A DNA stretch of 64,000 nt from assembly GCF_035943815.1 (NCBI RefSeq), contig NZ_DASZBU010000006.1:124001-188000 (forward strand), read 5' to 3'. The notes below the pieces were generated by a model. The model had not been told where the DNA came from. It searched no databases and saw nothing but the letters and a program-made list of their open reading frames with translations. Position numbers and translations under genes: made by a program. This DNA is from Frateuria_A sp035943815. Its GTDB lineage: Bacteria > Pseudomonadota > Gammaproteobacteria > Xanthomonadales > Rhodanobacteraceae. This document shows positions 16,708-24,252 of this stretch, one piece after another. How positions within the stretch are numbered: the stretch's first letter is position 1; every line of letters starts with the position of its first letter.

Positions 16708-17844
16708 TTAGAGCTTGTATGGGCCCATCAGGTCCGGATCGACCTCGGGCCTTGGCGCCGGCGGCGGCTCGTCGCCGCGCGCCGTCGCCTGCTTCAGCTG
16801 GTAGACGTAGGCCAGCACCTGCGCCACCGCCACGTACAGCGAAACCGGGATTTCCCGGCCCAGCGAGGTGGTGGCATACAAGGCGCGTGCCAGCGGCGGA
16901 GCCTCGACCGTCGGGATGCGGTGGCCGCCGGCGACCAGGCGGATCTGCTGGGCCAGCACGTCCACGCCCTTGGCGATCACGCGCGGCGCGCCGGCGCCGT
17001 TCTCGTCGTACTTGAGCGCCACGGCGAAGTGGGTGGGGTTGGTCACCACCACGTCGGCCTTGGGCAGTTCCTGCATCATGCGCCGGCGCGACATCTCGAA
17101 CTGCACCTGGCGGATGCGGCCCTTGAGCTCGGGGTTGCCCTCGGTCTCCTTGGCCTCGTCCTTCAGTTCCTGGCGGGTCATGCGCAGGCGCTTGACGTGG
17201 TCGAACTTCTGGTAAAGGGCATCCGCGCCGCCGATCAGCGCCAGCAACGCGCCGAACAGCAGAGCCGAGCGTCCCAGCAGCGACATCGCGCGCGCCACGC
17301 CCAGGGCCACGTCGGCACGGCCCAGCGCCTGCAGCTCGTCCACCGAATGCTTGAGCAGCAGCGCCAGCGCCGCGCCGATGAAGAGCAGCTTGAGCAGCGT
17401 CTTGCCCAGCTCCACCAGCCCGCGCATGGCGAAGATGCGGCCGAGTCCCTGCACCGGGTTCAGCCGCTCGAACTTCGGCAGCAGCGCCTGGCCGCTGAAG
17501 CTGATGCCGCCGAGCAGCATGGGGCCCGCGAACACGGCCAGCAGCGTGGCCAGCGCCACCGGCGCGAACAGCAACAGCGCCTCGTGCACCGCCATTCCCA
17601 GCACGCGGCCCGGCAGCGCATCGGAAAACAATGCCTCGCGGCTGTAGGAAAGGCCCAGCCGGTAGATGATGCGTGCGTGATCCATCGCCCGTTCGCTGCC
17701 CGAGAGCAGCGCCGAGACGCCGGCCAGCACCACCAGTGCGCCGGAGAGATCGCGCGATCGCGGGACGTCGCCTTTTTCGCGCGCCTCCCTGAGGCGTTTT
17801 TCGGATGGTTGTTCGGTGCGTTCCTGGTCGTCGTTCTCGGCCAT
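16708..17844 (-). CDS. flhB: FlhB, export apparatus substrate-specificity switch
   Basis: Inner-membrane export-gate protein that switches export from rod/hook to filament substrates by autocleavage. The 378-residue product starts MAENDDQERTEQPSEKRLREAREKGDVPRS, the family's N-terminal signature, has four membrane helices between about 35 and 215, and carries the cleavage motif Asn269-Pro-Thr-His (VVTNPTHFAVALKY). A short Pro-rich tail ends the protein. It begins 7 bases after the fliR stop and is followed by flhA. Confidence 0.96.
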   Translation of the reverse strand: MAENDDQERTEQPSEKRLREAREKGDVPRSRDLSGALVVLAGVSALLSGSERAMDHARIIYRLGLSYSREALFSDALPGRVLGMAVHEALLLFAPVALATLLAVFAGPMLLGGISFSGQALLPKFERLNPVQGLGRIFAMRGLVELGKTLLKLLFIGAALALLLKHSVDELQALGRADVALGVARAMSLLGRSALLFGALLALIGGADALYQKFDHVKRLRMTRQELKDEAKETEGNPELKGRIRQVQFEMSRRRMMQELPKADVVVTNPTHFAVALKYDENGAGAPRVIAKGVDVLAQQIRLVAGGHRIPTVEAPPLARALYATTSLGREIPVSLYVAVAQVLAYVYQLKQATARGDEPPPAPRPEVDPDLMGPYKL

Positions 17845-17851
17845 GGAATGG

Positions 17852-18637
17852 TCAGCCCCCCACCAGTTCGTGCATCAGCGACCAGGCGCTGTCCTGCAGG
17901 GTCTCGAACGCCCCGGGCAGCGCGCGCAGGCCCAGCCACAAGGCGATCGAGCCCAGGCAGAGGGTGATCGGGAAACCCACCGCGAACAGGTTCATCGACG
18001 GCGCCGCGCGGCTGATTGCGGCAAAGCCGATGTTGACCACCAGCAACGCAGTGACCGCCGGCAGTGCCACGCGCACCGCACCGGCGAACAGGTGCGCGCC
18101 GAACATCACCACCGCATGCAGGCCATCGGCGTTGATCGCCAACGGCCCGGGCGGCAAGGTCTGGAAGCTGCCGGCGAGCAGCTCGATCAGCCGCAGGTGC
18201 CCGTTGAGCGCCAGGAACAGGAGCGTCACCAGCACGGTATAGAACTGGCTGAGCACCGGCGTGCTGCCGCCGCCGGCCGGATTGACGATCTCGGCAAAGC
18301 CTAGGCTCATGCCCTGCCCCACCAGCTCGCCGCCGAAGGCCACCGCCTCGAACACCAGCTTGAGTACGAAGCCGACCGCGGCGCCGAGCAGGATCTGGCT
18401 CAGCATCGTCGCGATGCCGGCCGCGCTCAGCGGATCCATCGCCGCCGGCGCGAGCGGCGCCAGCACCAGGGTCAGCATCAGCACCAGGCCGACGCGGATG
18501 CGTGCGGGAATCATCGGCGCACCCAGCACCGGCGCGACCAGGCACAGTCCGCCGACCCGGCCCATCGCCCACAGCAGGCCGCCCAGCCATTGCTCGATCT
18601 GGACGAGGTCGACCGCTGCCACGCCACCGCCCATCAC
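17852..18637 (-). CDS. fliR: FliR, flagellar export gate protein
   Basis: Integral membrane protein of the FliPQR export core. The 261-residue product is almost entirely hydrophobic with about six membrane-associated helices. It contains the family segment AEIVNPAGGGSTPVLSQFYTVL and RAAPSMNLFAVGFPITL (the conserved P-x-(M/L)-N-x-F-x-x-G-x-P pattern). MMGGG is used as the start; the valine-rich context nearby gives no better choice. It lies 9 bases after fliQ and 7 before flhB, so fliQ-fliR-flhB are tightly packed. Confidence 0.94.
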   Translation of the reverse strand: MMGGGVAAVDLVQIEQWLGGLLWAMGRVGGLCLVAPVLGAPMIPARIRVGLVLMLTLVLAPLAPAAMDPLSAAGIATMLSQILLGAAVGFVLKLVFEAVAFGGELVGQGMSLGFAEIVNPAGGGSTPVLSQFYTVLVTLLFLALNGHLRLIELLAGSFQTLPPGPLAINADGLHAVVMFGAHLFAGAVRVALPAVTALLVVNIGFAAISRAAPSMNLFAVGFPITLCLGSIALWLGLRALPGAFETLQDSAWSLMHELVGG

Positions 18638-18646
18638 GCGGCCCCG

Positions 18647-18916
18647 CTACTTGACGGCACCGGGCAGCCCCTCGATGAGCTGCCGCGTGAACTGCACCAG
18701 CGTGCGCAGCATCCACGGCCCGGTGACCAGCGCCACCACCGCCATCGCGATCAGCTTGGGGATGAACGAGAGGGTCATCTCGTTGATCTGCGTGGCCGCC
18801 TGGATCACGCCGATCAGCAGGCCCACGGTCAGCGCTGTGAGCAGCAGCGGCGCGGAGACCAGGATCGCCACGTAAAGGGCGTGCTGGCCGAAGGCGATGA
18901 CGGATTCAGGAGTCAT
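18647..18916 (-). CDS. fliQ: FliQ, flagellar export gate protein
   Basis: Small two-helix membrane subunit of the FliPQR export core. The 89-residue product starts MTPESVIAFGQHALYVAILVSAPLLL and contains GLLIGVIQAATQINEMTLSFIPKL, the conserved family signature. Length is exactly that expected. In contrast to most flagellar operons, fliQ is separated from fliP by 286 bases filled with repeat elements, and I see no clear new promoter in that gap. Confidence 0.95.
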   Translation of the reverse strand: MTPESVIAFGQHALYVAILVSAPLLLTALTVGLLIGVIQAATQINEMTLSFIPKLIAMAVVALVTGPWMLRTLVQFTRQLIEGLPGAVK

Positions 18917-18927
18917 GGATTGGAGCC

Positions 18928-18942
18928 GGGAATGGGGAATCG
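18928..18942. repeat. Third copy of the GGGAATGGGGAATCG element
   Basis: Exact copy of the 15-base arm found as an inverted pair at the fliA 3' end (11245-11259 and 11338-11352). Here it lies 11 bases upstream of the fliQ start and no reverse-complement partner is seen nearby. Its position just ahead of a ribosome-binding region suggests dispersal rather than a regulatory role. Confidence 0.7.
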
Positions 18943-18970
18943 GAAGAGCTACAAGCCGGCGCGGCCCGCT

Positions 18971-19173
18971 CCCTCTCCCCCGGCCACGCCGGGGGAGAGG
19001 GCTGGGGAGAGGGGGAGGCCCTTGCCGTCGATTTCCTGCACGTCGAAAAAGCGGACGCAGGAAGCAAGAGAAAGCGACTCGGGTACCGACGGGCGGCAGA
19101 AAGATCCGAAAGCCAGAGCGAAAGGCTTCCCCCTCTCCCCGACCCTCTCCCCCGGCAGCCGCCGGGGGCGAGG
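18971..19173. repeat. Inverted pair of C/T-rich hairpin repeats between fliP and fliQ
   Basis: Copy 1 (18971-19018) has a GC hairpin (CCCTCTCCCCCGG, loop, GCCGGGGGAGAGGG) followed by CTGGGGAGAGGGGGA. Copy 2 (19126-19173) is the same unit in the opposite direction (CCCCCTCTCCCC, then CCTCTCCCCCGG and its partner). The roughly 108 bases between them code for nothing obvious. The same family occurs at 22534-22706, 25687-25803 and 29583-29703. The arrangement, two inverted palindromes bounding a short spacer, is REPIN-like. Confidence 0.8.
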
Positions 19174-19202
19174 AAGTTGGAGGGCTGAGGCGCGTTTGGC
19201 GC

Positions 19203-20042
19203 TCATGTGTAGAAGCTCCCCGCCAGCGTGCCGATCAGCAGCGTCCAGCCGTCCACCAGCACGAACAGCATGATCTTGAAGGGCAGCGAGATGATCATCG
19301 GCGAAACCATCATCATGCCCATCGACATCAGCACGCTCGCCACGACGAGATCGATGATCAGGAACGGGATGAACAACAGGAAGCCCATCTGGAACGCGGT
19401 CTTGAGCTCCGAGGTCAGGAACGCGGGCATCGCCACGCGGAAGGGCACGTCGTCCTTGCTCGCGTAGGGCTTCTCCCTGGCCAGCCGGGTGAACAGCTGC
19501 AGGTCGGCGTCACGGGTCTGATCGAGCATGAAGCGCTTGAACGGCGCACTGGCGGCCGGCAGCGCCTGCTCGGCGGTCATCTGGCCGTCCATGTACGGCT
19601 TGACGCCGTCGCCGTAGGCCTTGTTGAACACCGGGCCCATGATGAACATCGTGAGGAACAGTGCCAGGCCCAGCAGCACCTGGTTGGGCGGCGTCGACTG
19701 CGTCCCGAGCGCCTGTCGCAGGAAACCCAGCACGATGATGATCCGCGTGAACGAAGTCATCATCAGCAGGATCGCCGGCAGCAGCGTGAGGACCGTCATC
19801 AGGCCCAGGAGCTGCAGCGACAGCGTCCAGTTCTTCGCGCCGCCCGGCGCGTCGTGCACGGTCAGCACGGGAATGCCGGCACCCGCCGGGCTGGCTGGGC
19901 TCGCCGGCATCGACAGCGGCGCCGGAGCAGGCGGGGCGGTCTGGGGCGCGGCGAAGGTGACCAGCGGCAACAGCATCAGCGCGAGCGCGAACCACCAGCG
20001 CGCGCCGCGGATCGACATCACTTTCACAACCTGCACTTTCAC
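19203..20042 (-). CDS. fliP: FliP, flagellar export gate protein
   Basis: Membrane subunit of the FliPQR export core. The 279-residue product has a cleavable signal peptide (MSIRGARWWFALALMLLPLVTFAAPQ from residue 9), an Ala/Pro-rich stretch, then the conserved segment LMTVLTLLPAILLMMTSFTRIIIVLGFLRQALGTQSTPPNQVL, which is diagnostic of FliP, and three more helices (LFLTMFIMGPVFN..., FLLFIPFLIIDLVVASVLMSMGMMM). The ATG at 20042 overlaps the fliO stop (ATGA); the internal ATG at 20018 is a plausible alternative that gives a more compact signal peptide. Confidence 0.95.
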   Translation of the reverse strand: MKVQVVKVMSIRGARWWFALALMLLPLVTFAAPQTAPPAPAPLSMPASPASPAGAGIPVLTVHDAPGGAKNWTLSLQLLGLMTVLTLLPAILLMMTSFTRIIIVLGFLRQALGTQSTPPNQVLLGLALFLTMFIMGPVFNKAYGDGVKPYMDGQMTAEQALPAASAPFKRFMLDQTRDADLQLFTRLAREKPYASKDDVPFRVAMPAFLTSELKTAFQMGFLLFIPFLIIDLVVASVLMSMGMMMVSPMIISLPFKIMLFVLVDGWTLLIGTLAGSFYT

Positions 20043-20419
20043 GACTTGCCTTTCCAGCGCGACAACAGTTGCGCGAAGTTGGGAGCTGCCGGCAGCGGAG
20101 CCGGCGGGCTGGCGTCAGCCGGTGCCGCGCCCTCGTACACGTGCAGGGTGCGCATGCCGCCCTGCCCCACGCCGACCAGCAGGCGCTTGCCGTCGGCATC
20201 GATCAGCAGCACGCGTTCGCGGGCACCCACCGCCATCGATTCCACGCAGCGGATGCGCCGGCCACCCGGCAGGCTGCGCGCCTGCAGGCGGCGGCTCATC
20301 CAGCCGGCCACGAAGATCAGCGCGATCACCGCGGCCAGACTCAGGAGCACACGCAACAACTCCCCGCCGACGTTGATGTCGGGCGCGGCAGCCGGCGCGG
20401 CAAAGATCAACACGAGCAT
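20039..20419 (-). CDS. fliO: FliO, export-gate assembly protein
   Basis: Small bitopic membrane protein that helps assemble FliP. The 126-residue product has a short N-terminal segment, one membrane helix (LLRVLLSLAAVIALIFVAGWMSRRL) and a cytoplasmic domain with the family pattern RIRCVESMAVGARERVLLIDADGKRLLVGVGQGGMRTLHVY. Position between fliN and fliP is diagnostic, and it overlaps fliP by ATGA. It begins 4 bases after the fliN stop. FliO sequences are poorly conserved, but the context is decisive. Confidence 0.92.
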   Translation of the reverse strand: MLVLIFAAPAAAPDINVGGELLRVLLSLAAVIALIFVAGWMSRRLQARSLPGGRRIRCVESMAVGARERVLLIDADGKRLLVGVGQGGMRTLHVYEGAAPADASPPAPLPAAPNFAQLLSRWKGKS

Positions 20420-20423
20420 CCGG

Positions 20424-20759
20424 TCAACGCAGCTTGCGCACGCGCTCGGCCGGGCTGACCACGTCGGTCAGGCGGATGCCGAACTTCTCGTTGATCACCA
20501 CCACCTCGCCGTGCGCGACCAGGGTGCCGTTGACGAACACGTCCAGCGGCTCGCCGGCGGCGCGGTCCAGCTCCACCACCGAGCCTTGGTTCAATTGCAG
20601 CAGGTTGCGGATGCTGATGCGGGTGCGGCCGACCTCCATGGCCAGGGTCACCGGCACGTCGAGGATCATGTCCAGGTTGACGTCGCCGCCCTCGACGGCA
20701 AAGCCGTTCAGGGCGTCGGATTCGATGCGGTCCACGACCGCGGCGTCGTTGGAAATCAT
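20424..20759 (-). CDS. fliN: FliN, motor switch C-ring protein
   Basis: C-ring subunit below FliM that takes part in switching and docks the FliH-FliI export complex. The 111-residue product starts MISNDAAVVDRIESDALNG and contains the SpoA domain (LDMILDVPVTLAMEVGRTRISIRNLLQLNQGSVVELDRAAGEPLDV..., GEVVVINEKFGIRLTDVVSPAERVRKL). The ATG at 20759 overlaps the fliM stop as ATGA. The frame is open far upstream inside fliM, but that part is antisense-like and was excluded. Confidence 0.96.
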   Translation of the reverse strand: MISNDAAVVDRIESDALNGFAVEGGDVNLDMILDVPVTLAMEVGRTRISIRNLLQLNQGSVVELDRAAGEPLDVFVNGTLVAHGEVVVINEKFGIRLTDVVSPAERVRKLR

Positions 20760-21769
20760 GCGCTTTTCTTCTCTGTGAACTCGCCGGACGCGCGCATCTC
20801 GCGGCGGCCGACATGGGCCTGGAACTGGATCGCCGTGTGGCCGTTGGCCTGGCCGAAGCGGCCGCGGAACACCGGCACGTCCTCGGCGAAGACCGTGCAC
20901 ATCTCGGGCAGGGTCACCGGGATCACGTCGCCGGGGCGCAGGCCGAGGAAATCGCCGATGGAAAGTTGCGCCTCGAGCAGCAACGAACTCAGTTCGACCT
21001 CGGCGTCGAGCACCTCCTCGTGCAGGTGCTCGGTGAAGCGGTCGTCGCGGTCGGCAAGGTCGCTCTGCACGCCGGCGTCGAGCAGCGTGCGGATCGGCTC
21101 GACCATCGCGTAGGGCAGGGTAAGGTGGATCTCGCCCCCGCCGCCGTCGAGCTCGACGTGGAAGCGCGAAACGACCACGGTTTCCGTCGGGCTGACGATA
21201 TTCGCGAACTGCGGGTTGATCTCGGAGTTCAGGTATTCGAACTCCAGCGGCAGCACCGGGTTCCACGCCTCGGTCATGGCGCCGAACAGCTCGCTCAGCA
21301 TGATCTGGATCACGCGGTTCTCGATAGCGCTGAAATCGCGGCCCTCGATGCGGGCGTGGAAGCGGCCGTCGCCGCCGAAGAAGTTGTCGATCACGGTGAA
21401 CACCAGCCGCGGCTCGAACACCACCAGCGCGGTGCCGCGCAGCGGCTTGATCTTCACCAGGTTCAAGTTGCTCGGCACCGCCAGGCTGTGCACGTATTCG
21501 GCGAACTTGACCATCTTCACGCCGAGCACCGACACCTCGCAGCTCTTGCGCAGCACGTTGAACACGCCCAGGCGGAAGAAGCGCGCGAAGCGGTCGTTGA
21601 CCATCTCCAGCGTGGGCAGGCGGCCGCGCACGATGCGGTCCTGCTGGGTGAAGTCGTAGGACTGCACGGCATCGGCCGGCAGCGGCTCGTCCTCGCCGGT
21701 GGCGACCGAACCGCCCTCCACGCCGTCGAGCAGCGCGTCGATTTCGTCCTGGGAAAGAAGATCGCTCAT
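20756..21769 (-). CDS. fliM: FliM, motor switch protein
   Basis: C-ring switch protein that binds CheY-P and transmits reversal to FliG. The 337-residue product begins MSDLLSQDEIDALLDGVEGG, the CheY-P binding peptide of the family (LSQxEIDALL). The middle CheC-like domain (DRIVRGRLPTLEMVNDRFARFFR..., LVFTVIDNFFGGDGRFHARIEGRDFSAIENRVIQ) binds FliG, and the C-terminal SpoA domain (LLEAQLSIGDFLGLRPGDVIPV) packs with FliN. Start is 13 bases after the fliL stop. The N-terminal peptide closely resembles repeats in the CheA linker of this genome. Confidence 0.96.
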   Translation of the reverse strand: MSDLLSQDEIDALLDGVEGGSVATGEDEPLPADAVQSYDFTQQDRIVRGRLPTLEMVNDRFARFFRLGVFNVLRKSCEVSVLGVKMVKFAEYVHSLAVPSNLNLVKIKPLRGTALVVFEPRLVFTVIDNFFGGDGRFHARIEGRDFSAIENRVIQIMLSELFGAMTEAWNPVLPLEFEYLNSEINPQFANIVSPTETVVVSRFHVELDGGGGEIHLTLPYAMVEPIRTLLDAGVQSDLADRDDRFTEHLHEEVLDAEVELSSLLLEAQLSIGDFLGLRPGDVIPVTLPEMCTVFAEDVPVFRGRFGQANGHTAIQFQAHVGRREMRASGEFTEKKSA

Positions 21770-21782
21770 GGGTGCGGTGGCC

Positions 21783-22301
21783 TCACTGCATCACGAAGCT
21801 GGTGAAGTACAGCGCGTCGATGCCGGGCTTGCCGGTGCGCGCCTCGACGATCTTGCGCACCGCCGCCAGCGCGTCGGCCTGCAGCTTCTGCTTGCCGGCG
21901 GGGTCGCTGAGGATGGTGTAGTCCTGGCGGCTGAACAGCATGATGAGGGCGTTGCGCACGACCGGGTCGACGCTCTTGACGGTGTCCAGCGCGGCCTGGT
22001 CGTGTGCCATCAGGGTCACGCCGACCTGCAGGTAACGCATGGCATCGTCGTCACGGAAATTGACCACGAAGGCGGGATCGAGCGGCAGAAAGAGTTCCGG
22101 CTGCGGCTTGGCCGGCTTGGCGTCGCCGCCGTCCTTGTCGGCCGCGGCGGCGCTCTTGTCGTGCCCGCGCATGGCGGTCAGCGCGTAGGCGCCCACGCCA
22201 GACAGCGCCAGCAGCGCCACCACCAGGCCGATCACCAGCGGGGAGCGGCGCTTCTTGGCCGAAGCCACGGCTACCGCCACTTCGTCTTCCGTCATTGCCA
22301 T
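21783..22301 (-). CDS. fliL: FliL, basal body/stator-associated membrane protein
   Basis: Bitopic inner-membrane protein with a periplasmic stomatin-like domain that rings the stator. The 172-residue product has a cytoplasmic N terminus (MAMTEDEVAVAVASAKKRRSP), a membrane helix (LVIGLVVALLALSGVGAYAL), a Lys/Ala-rich linker, and the FliL domain (ELFLPLDPAFVVNFRDDDAMRYLQVGVTLMAHDQAALDTVKSVDPVVRNALIMLFSRQDY, ending DALYFTSFVMQ). It starts the fliL-M-N-O-P-Q-R-flhB-flhA run and has its own sigma-54-type promoter about 65-80 bases upstream. A GAGG ribosome site precedes the ATG. Confidence 0.94.
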   Translation of the reverse strand: MAMTEDEVAVAVASAKKRRSPLVIGLVVALLALSGVGAYALTAMRGHDKSAAAADKDGGDAKPAKPQPELFLPLDPAFVVNFRDDDAMRYLQVGVTLMAHDQAALDTVKSVDPVVRNALIMLFSRQDYTILSDPAGKQKLQADALAAVRKIVEARTGKPGIDALYFTSFVMQ

Positions 22302-22364
22302 GCCTTACCTCGAATCCTTTTTTTGTTTTTCGCAACGCCGGGGCGCTGCCTGCCAAGTCCATGT

Positions 22365-22380
22365 AGCAATCCGCATGCCA
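22365..22380 (-). promoter_or_regulatory. Sigma-54 promoter upstream of fliL
   Basis: On the minus strand TGGCAT-N5-TTGCT, with the invariant GG and GC exactly 12 bases apart, as in the -24/-12 consensus TGGCACG-N4-TTGC(A/T). It predicts a start near 22354 and a leader of about 50 bases before fliL. FleQ, encoded in the window, is the likely activator. Read by eye. Confidence 0.75.
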
Positions 22381-22533
22381 CGACCGGAGGCCCTGGCCTG
22401 GCTAGGTTTGCGGCCGGCGCGGCGCTTTCTTGACGCGCGACGGAGCGCAGGCGCGTCGCGATCACGGCAGGTGTCTGGATGTCGGCGGTGGAGGATGGGA
22501 TGGGTGGCCGCGTGTGATGGCTACGCCTGAAGG

Positions 22534-22706
22534 CCTCCCCCTCTCCCCCGGCTGCGCCGGGGGAGAGGGGGCAAAAGCCCGCCTCGTCCCGACCCCGGCG
22601 CAGCCGGGGAGAGTGACGCAAACGCTCTCCTCGCCCTGGACCGCTGCGAGACACAAGCTCCCTCTCCCCCGGCGCAGCCGGGGGAGAGGGTTGGGGAGAG
22701 GGGGAG
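22534..22706. repeat. Cluster of three C/T-rich hairpin repeats downstream of fliK
   Basis: Copies at about 22534-22571 (CCTCTCCCCCGGC, TGC, GCCGGGGGAGAGG), 22588-22612 (a degenerate copy around CCCCGGCGCAGCCGGGGAGAG) and 22659-22706 (full unit with the GGTTGGGGAGAGGGGGA flank). They are near-perfect hairpins of the same family as at 18971, 25687 and 29583. Lying just after the fliK stop they could act as weak transcription barriers, but no U-tract follows. Confidence 0.8.
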
Positions 22707-22729
22707 CCCTTGGCTCTAGGGCGAGCCGG

Positions 22730-23743
22730 TCACGCGAACGTGTCGAGCATCCCCAGCGCAGCGACCGGCGTGCTGACGACGGCAGCCGGCTCGATGTCCG
22801 TATCGCCACGGGCACTGCCCGCTTCACCGCCGCGGGCGCCTTCGCCCTGCTGCTGGCGCTGCCCCACGTCGGCCTGGCCCAGTGCCAGTCCGTGGTGGGC
22901 GAGCAGCGAGTCCAGTTGCGGCAGCGTCTGCTGCAGTGCATGGACGGCCGCCGGGTGTTGTACGGCGAAGCTCACGTCGACGCGGTCGTGGTTGATGCTG
23001 ACCTTGACGTCGAGCGCGCCCAGATCCTCCGGGTGCAGGCGGATGCGGGCCTGCTTGACGTCCTGCGAACCCAGCCAGGCGATCTGCTGGCCCAGTTCCT
23101 GGTTGAAGGCCGGCGTACCGACCGGGCTGGCGATGTCGAGGCTGTGCGCGGGCGCGGCCGCGACGGAAGTGTTGTCGGGGGTGGCCAGTGGTGTGTTCGC
23201 CAGGCCTGCCAGCTGGACGGCATCCACCGATGCATCCTTCTGCTCCGCGGGCTTGGCCAGCATCGGCGCGAGCGCGCCGGTATCCACGCCGACGGCCGGC
23301 TTGGCGGCCGCGGCCTCGGCGGCGGCCGCGGCACCGGCCAGCAGCACCAGCGCGGCCGGCGTGGCACGCGCCTGGGCGCCGGTGACCGCCTTGGCCTGCA
23401 CGTGCGTCGCGGCGGTGGCCTGGGCCAGCGGCTTGGCCGGCGCTGCCTGGCCGATCAGCGCGAGCATGGCGGCCGCCAACGCGGCGGCATCGGGGTTGAC
23501 GGGTTCCTTGGCGGGTGCCTCGGCCTGCGGCTTGTTTGCCGCGGCGGCCTCCGACGCGGGCTTGGCCTGCGCCTCGTGGTGGTCGTCGTGCGCGGAGGTG
23601 TCCCGCGAGTCGCCCTGCTGCTGGCGTGCGGCATCCAGGTGGCGGTCGAAGCGGTGATCACCGGCGGAGGACGCCTGGTCGGCGGCCGGGCGCGCCGGCG
23701 GCGGCGTGGCGACGGGGTTCACTGCGACGGTAGTCGCGCTCAT
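22730..23743 (-). CDS. fliK: FliK, hook-length control protein
   Basis: Exported molecular ruler that sets hook length and triggers the FlhB specificity switch. The 337-residue product has a long disordered Ala/Pro/Lys-rich N-terminal region and a folded C-terminal domain with the Flg_hook family pattern: QIAWLGSQDVKQARIRLHPEDLGALDVKVSINHDRVDVSFAVQHPAAVHALQQTLPQLDSLLAHHGLAL. The ATG at 23743 has GAGGAAG about 5 bases upstream; a GTG two codons earlier is less likely. It follows fliJ by 77 bases and is the last gene before the repeat-filled gap. Confidence 0.92.
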   Translation of the reverse strand: MSATTVAVNPVATPPPARPAADQASSAGDHRFDRHLDAARQQQGDSRDTSAHDDHHEAQAKPASEAAAANKPQAEAPAKEPVNPDAAALAAAMLALIGQAAPAKPLAQATAATHVQAKAVTGAQARATPAALVLLAGAAAAAEAAAAKPAVGVDTGALAPMLAKPAEQKDASVDAVQLAGLANTPLATPDNTSVAAAPAHSLDIASPVGTPAFNQELGQQIAWLGSQDVKQARIRLHPEDLGALDVKVSINHDRVDVSFAVQHPAAVHALQQTLPQLDSLLAHHGLALGQADVGQRQQQGEGARGGEAGSARGDTDIEPAAVVSTPVAALGMLDTFA

Positions 23744-23820
23744 GGGCACTTCCTCGGGGTAGCGTCAGGCAACAGGCATCAGGCGGGGAGCAGCAAACTT
23801 CACGCCAAGCGCGTGCATGC

Positions 23821-24252
23821 TCACCGAGCAGGCCGCCGGTACTGCATGCGCTCGTCGATCTGGTTCTGCTCGTGCCGCTCCTCGGCCTTGCGGTCCTGCT
23901 CGCGGTAGCGGTCGATCACGTTGTCCAGCGCGGCTTCGCGGGCATGCGCATCTCGCCATTGCGTGCGCGCCTGATCCAGCAGCCGCCGCTGGCGCTCGAT
24001 CTCCAGCACCTGCTGGGCGATGGCGCGGTCGATGCGTTCGACGAATTGCTGGCGGTTCATCAGTGCGGTGGCCGTCAAACCGCCGACGCTCGGCGGCGTG
24101 GCGTAATCCTGGCGATAGCCGCGCAGCTCGGCAAGCTGGCGCTCGGCCTTGGCCAAGCGCTGCTGCTGCTCGGCGAGCCTGAGCACGGCATCTTCGCTGC
24201 GCTGCTTGGCGTGGTCGGCGGCAGGCTGCAGGCGATCGGCACGCTTGTTCAT
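23821..24252 (-). CDS. fliJ: FliJ, export ATPase central stalk/chaperone
   Basis: Coiled-coil protein that inserts in the FliI hexamer and couples it to FlhA. The 143-residue product is helical and highly charged throughout (LRLAEQQQRLAKAERQLAELRGYRQDYATP..., FVERIDRAIAQQVLEIERQRRLLDQARTQWRDAHAREAALDNVIDRYREQDRKAEERHEQNQIDE), as expected. The start MNKRADRLQPAADHAKQ at 24252 overlaps the fliI stop by ATGA; the longer upstream frame inside fliI is rejected. Assignment rests on the coiled-coil pattern plus position between fliI and fliK. Confidence 0.92.
   Translation of the reverse strand: MNKRADRLQPAADHAKQRSEDAVLRLAEQQQRLAKAERQLAELRGYRQDYATPPSVGGLTATALMNRQQFVERIDRAIAQQVLEIERQRRLLDQARTQWRDAHAREAALDNVIDRYREQDRKAEERHEQNQIDERMQYRRPAR

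Larger units (their letters stand above)
22302..22729. other. Gene-free interval between fliK and fliL (428 bases)
   Basis: Contains, reading in the minus direction from fliK: three copies of the C/T-rich hairpin repeat (22534-22706), then about 150 bases with nothing recognised, then a sigma-54-type promoter (22365-22380), an A-rich leader (complement of 22312-22332) and the fliL ribosome site. Plus-strand open frames here are repeat-derived and not credible genes. Confidence 0.7.

Noticed and set aside
15472..17967. 831-codon plus-strand frame opposite flhA and flhB
   Set aside because: His/Arg/Gln-rich shadow; the minus strand has FHIPEP and NPTH signatures on exactly this stretch.
22302..22340. 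Poly-A/T stretch before fliL as a riboswitch or terminator
   Set aside because: No preceding GC stem in the right place and no conserved aptamer pattern; it is only an A-rich leader.
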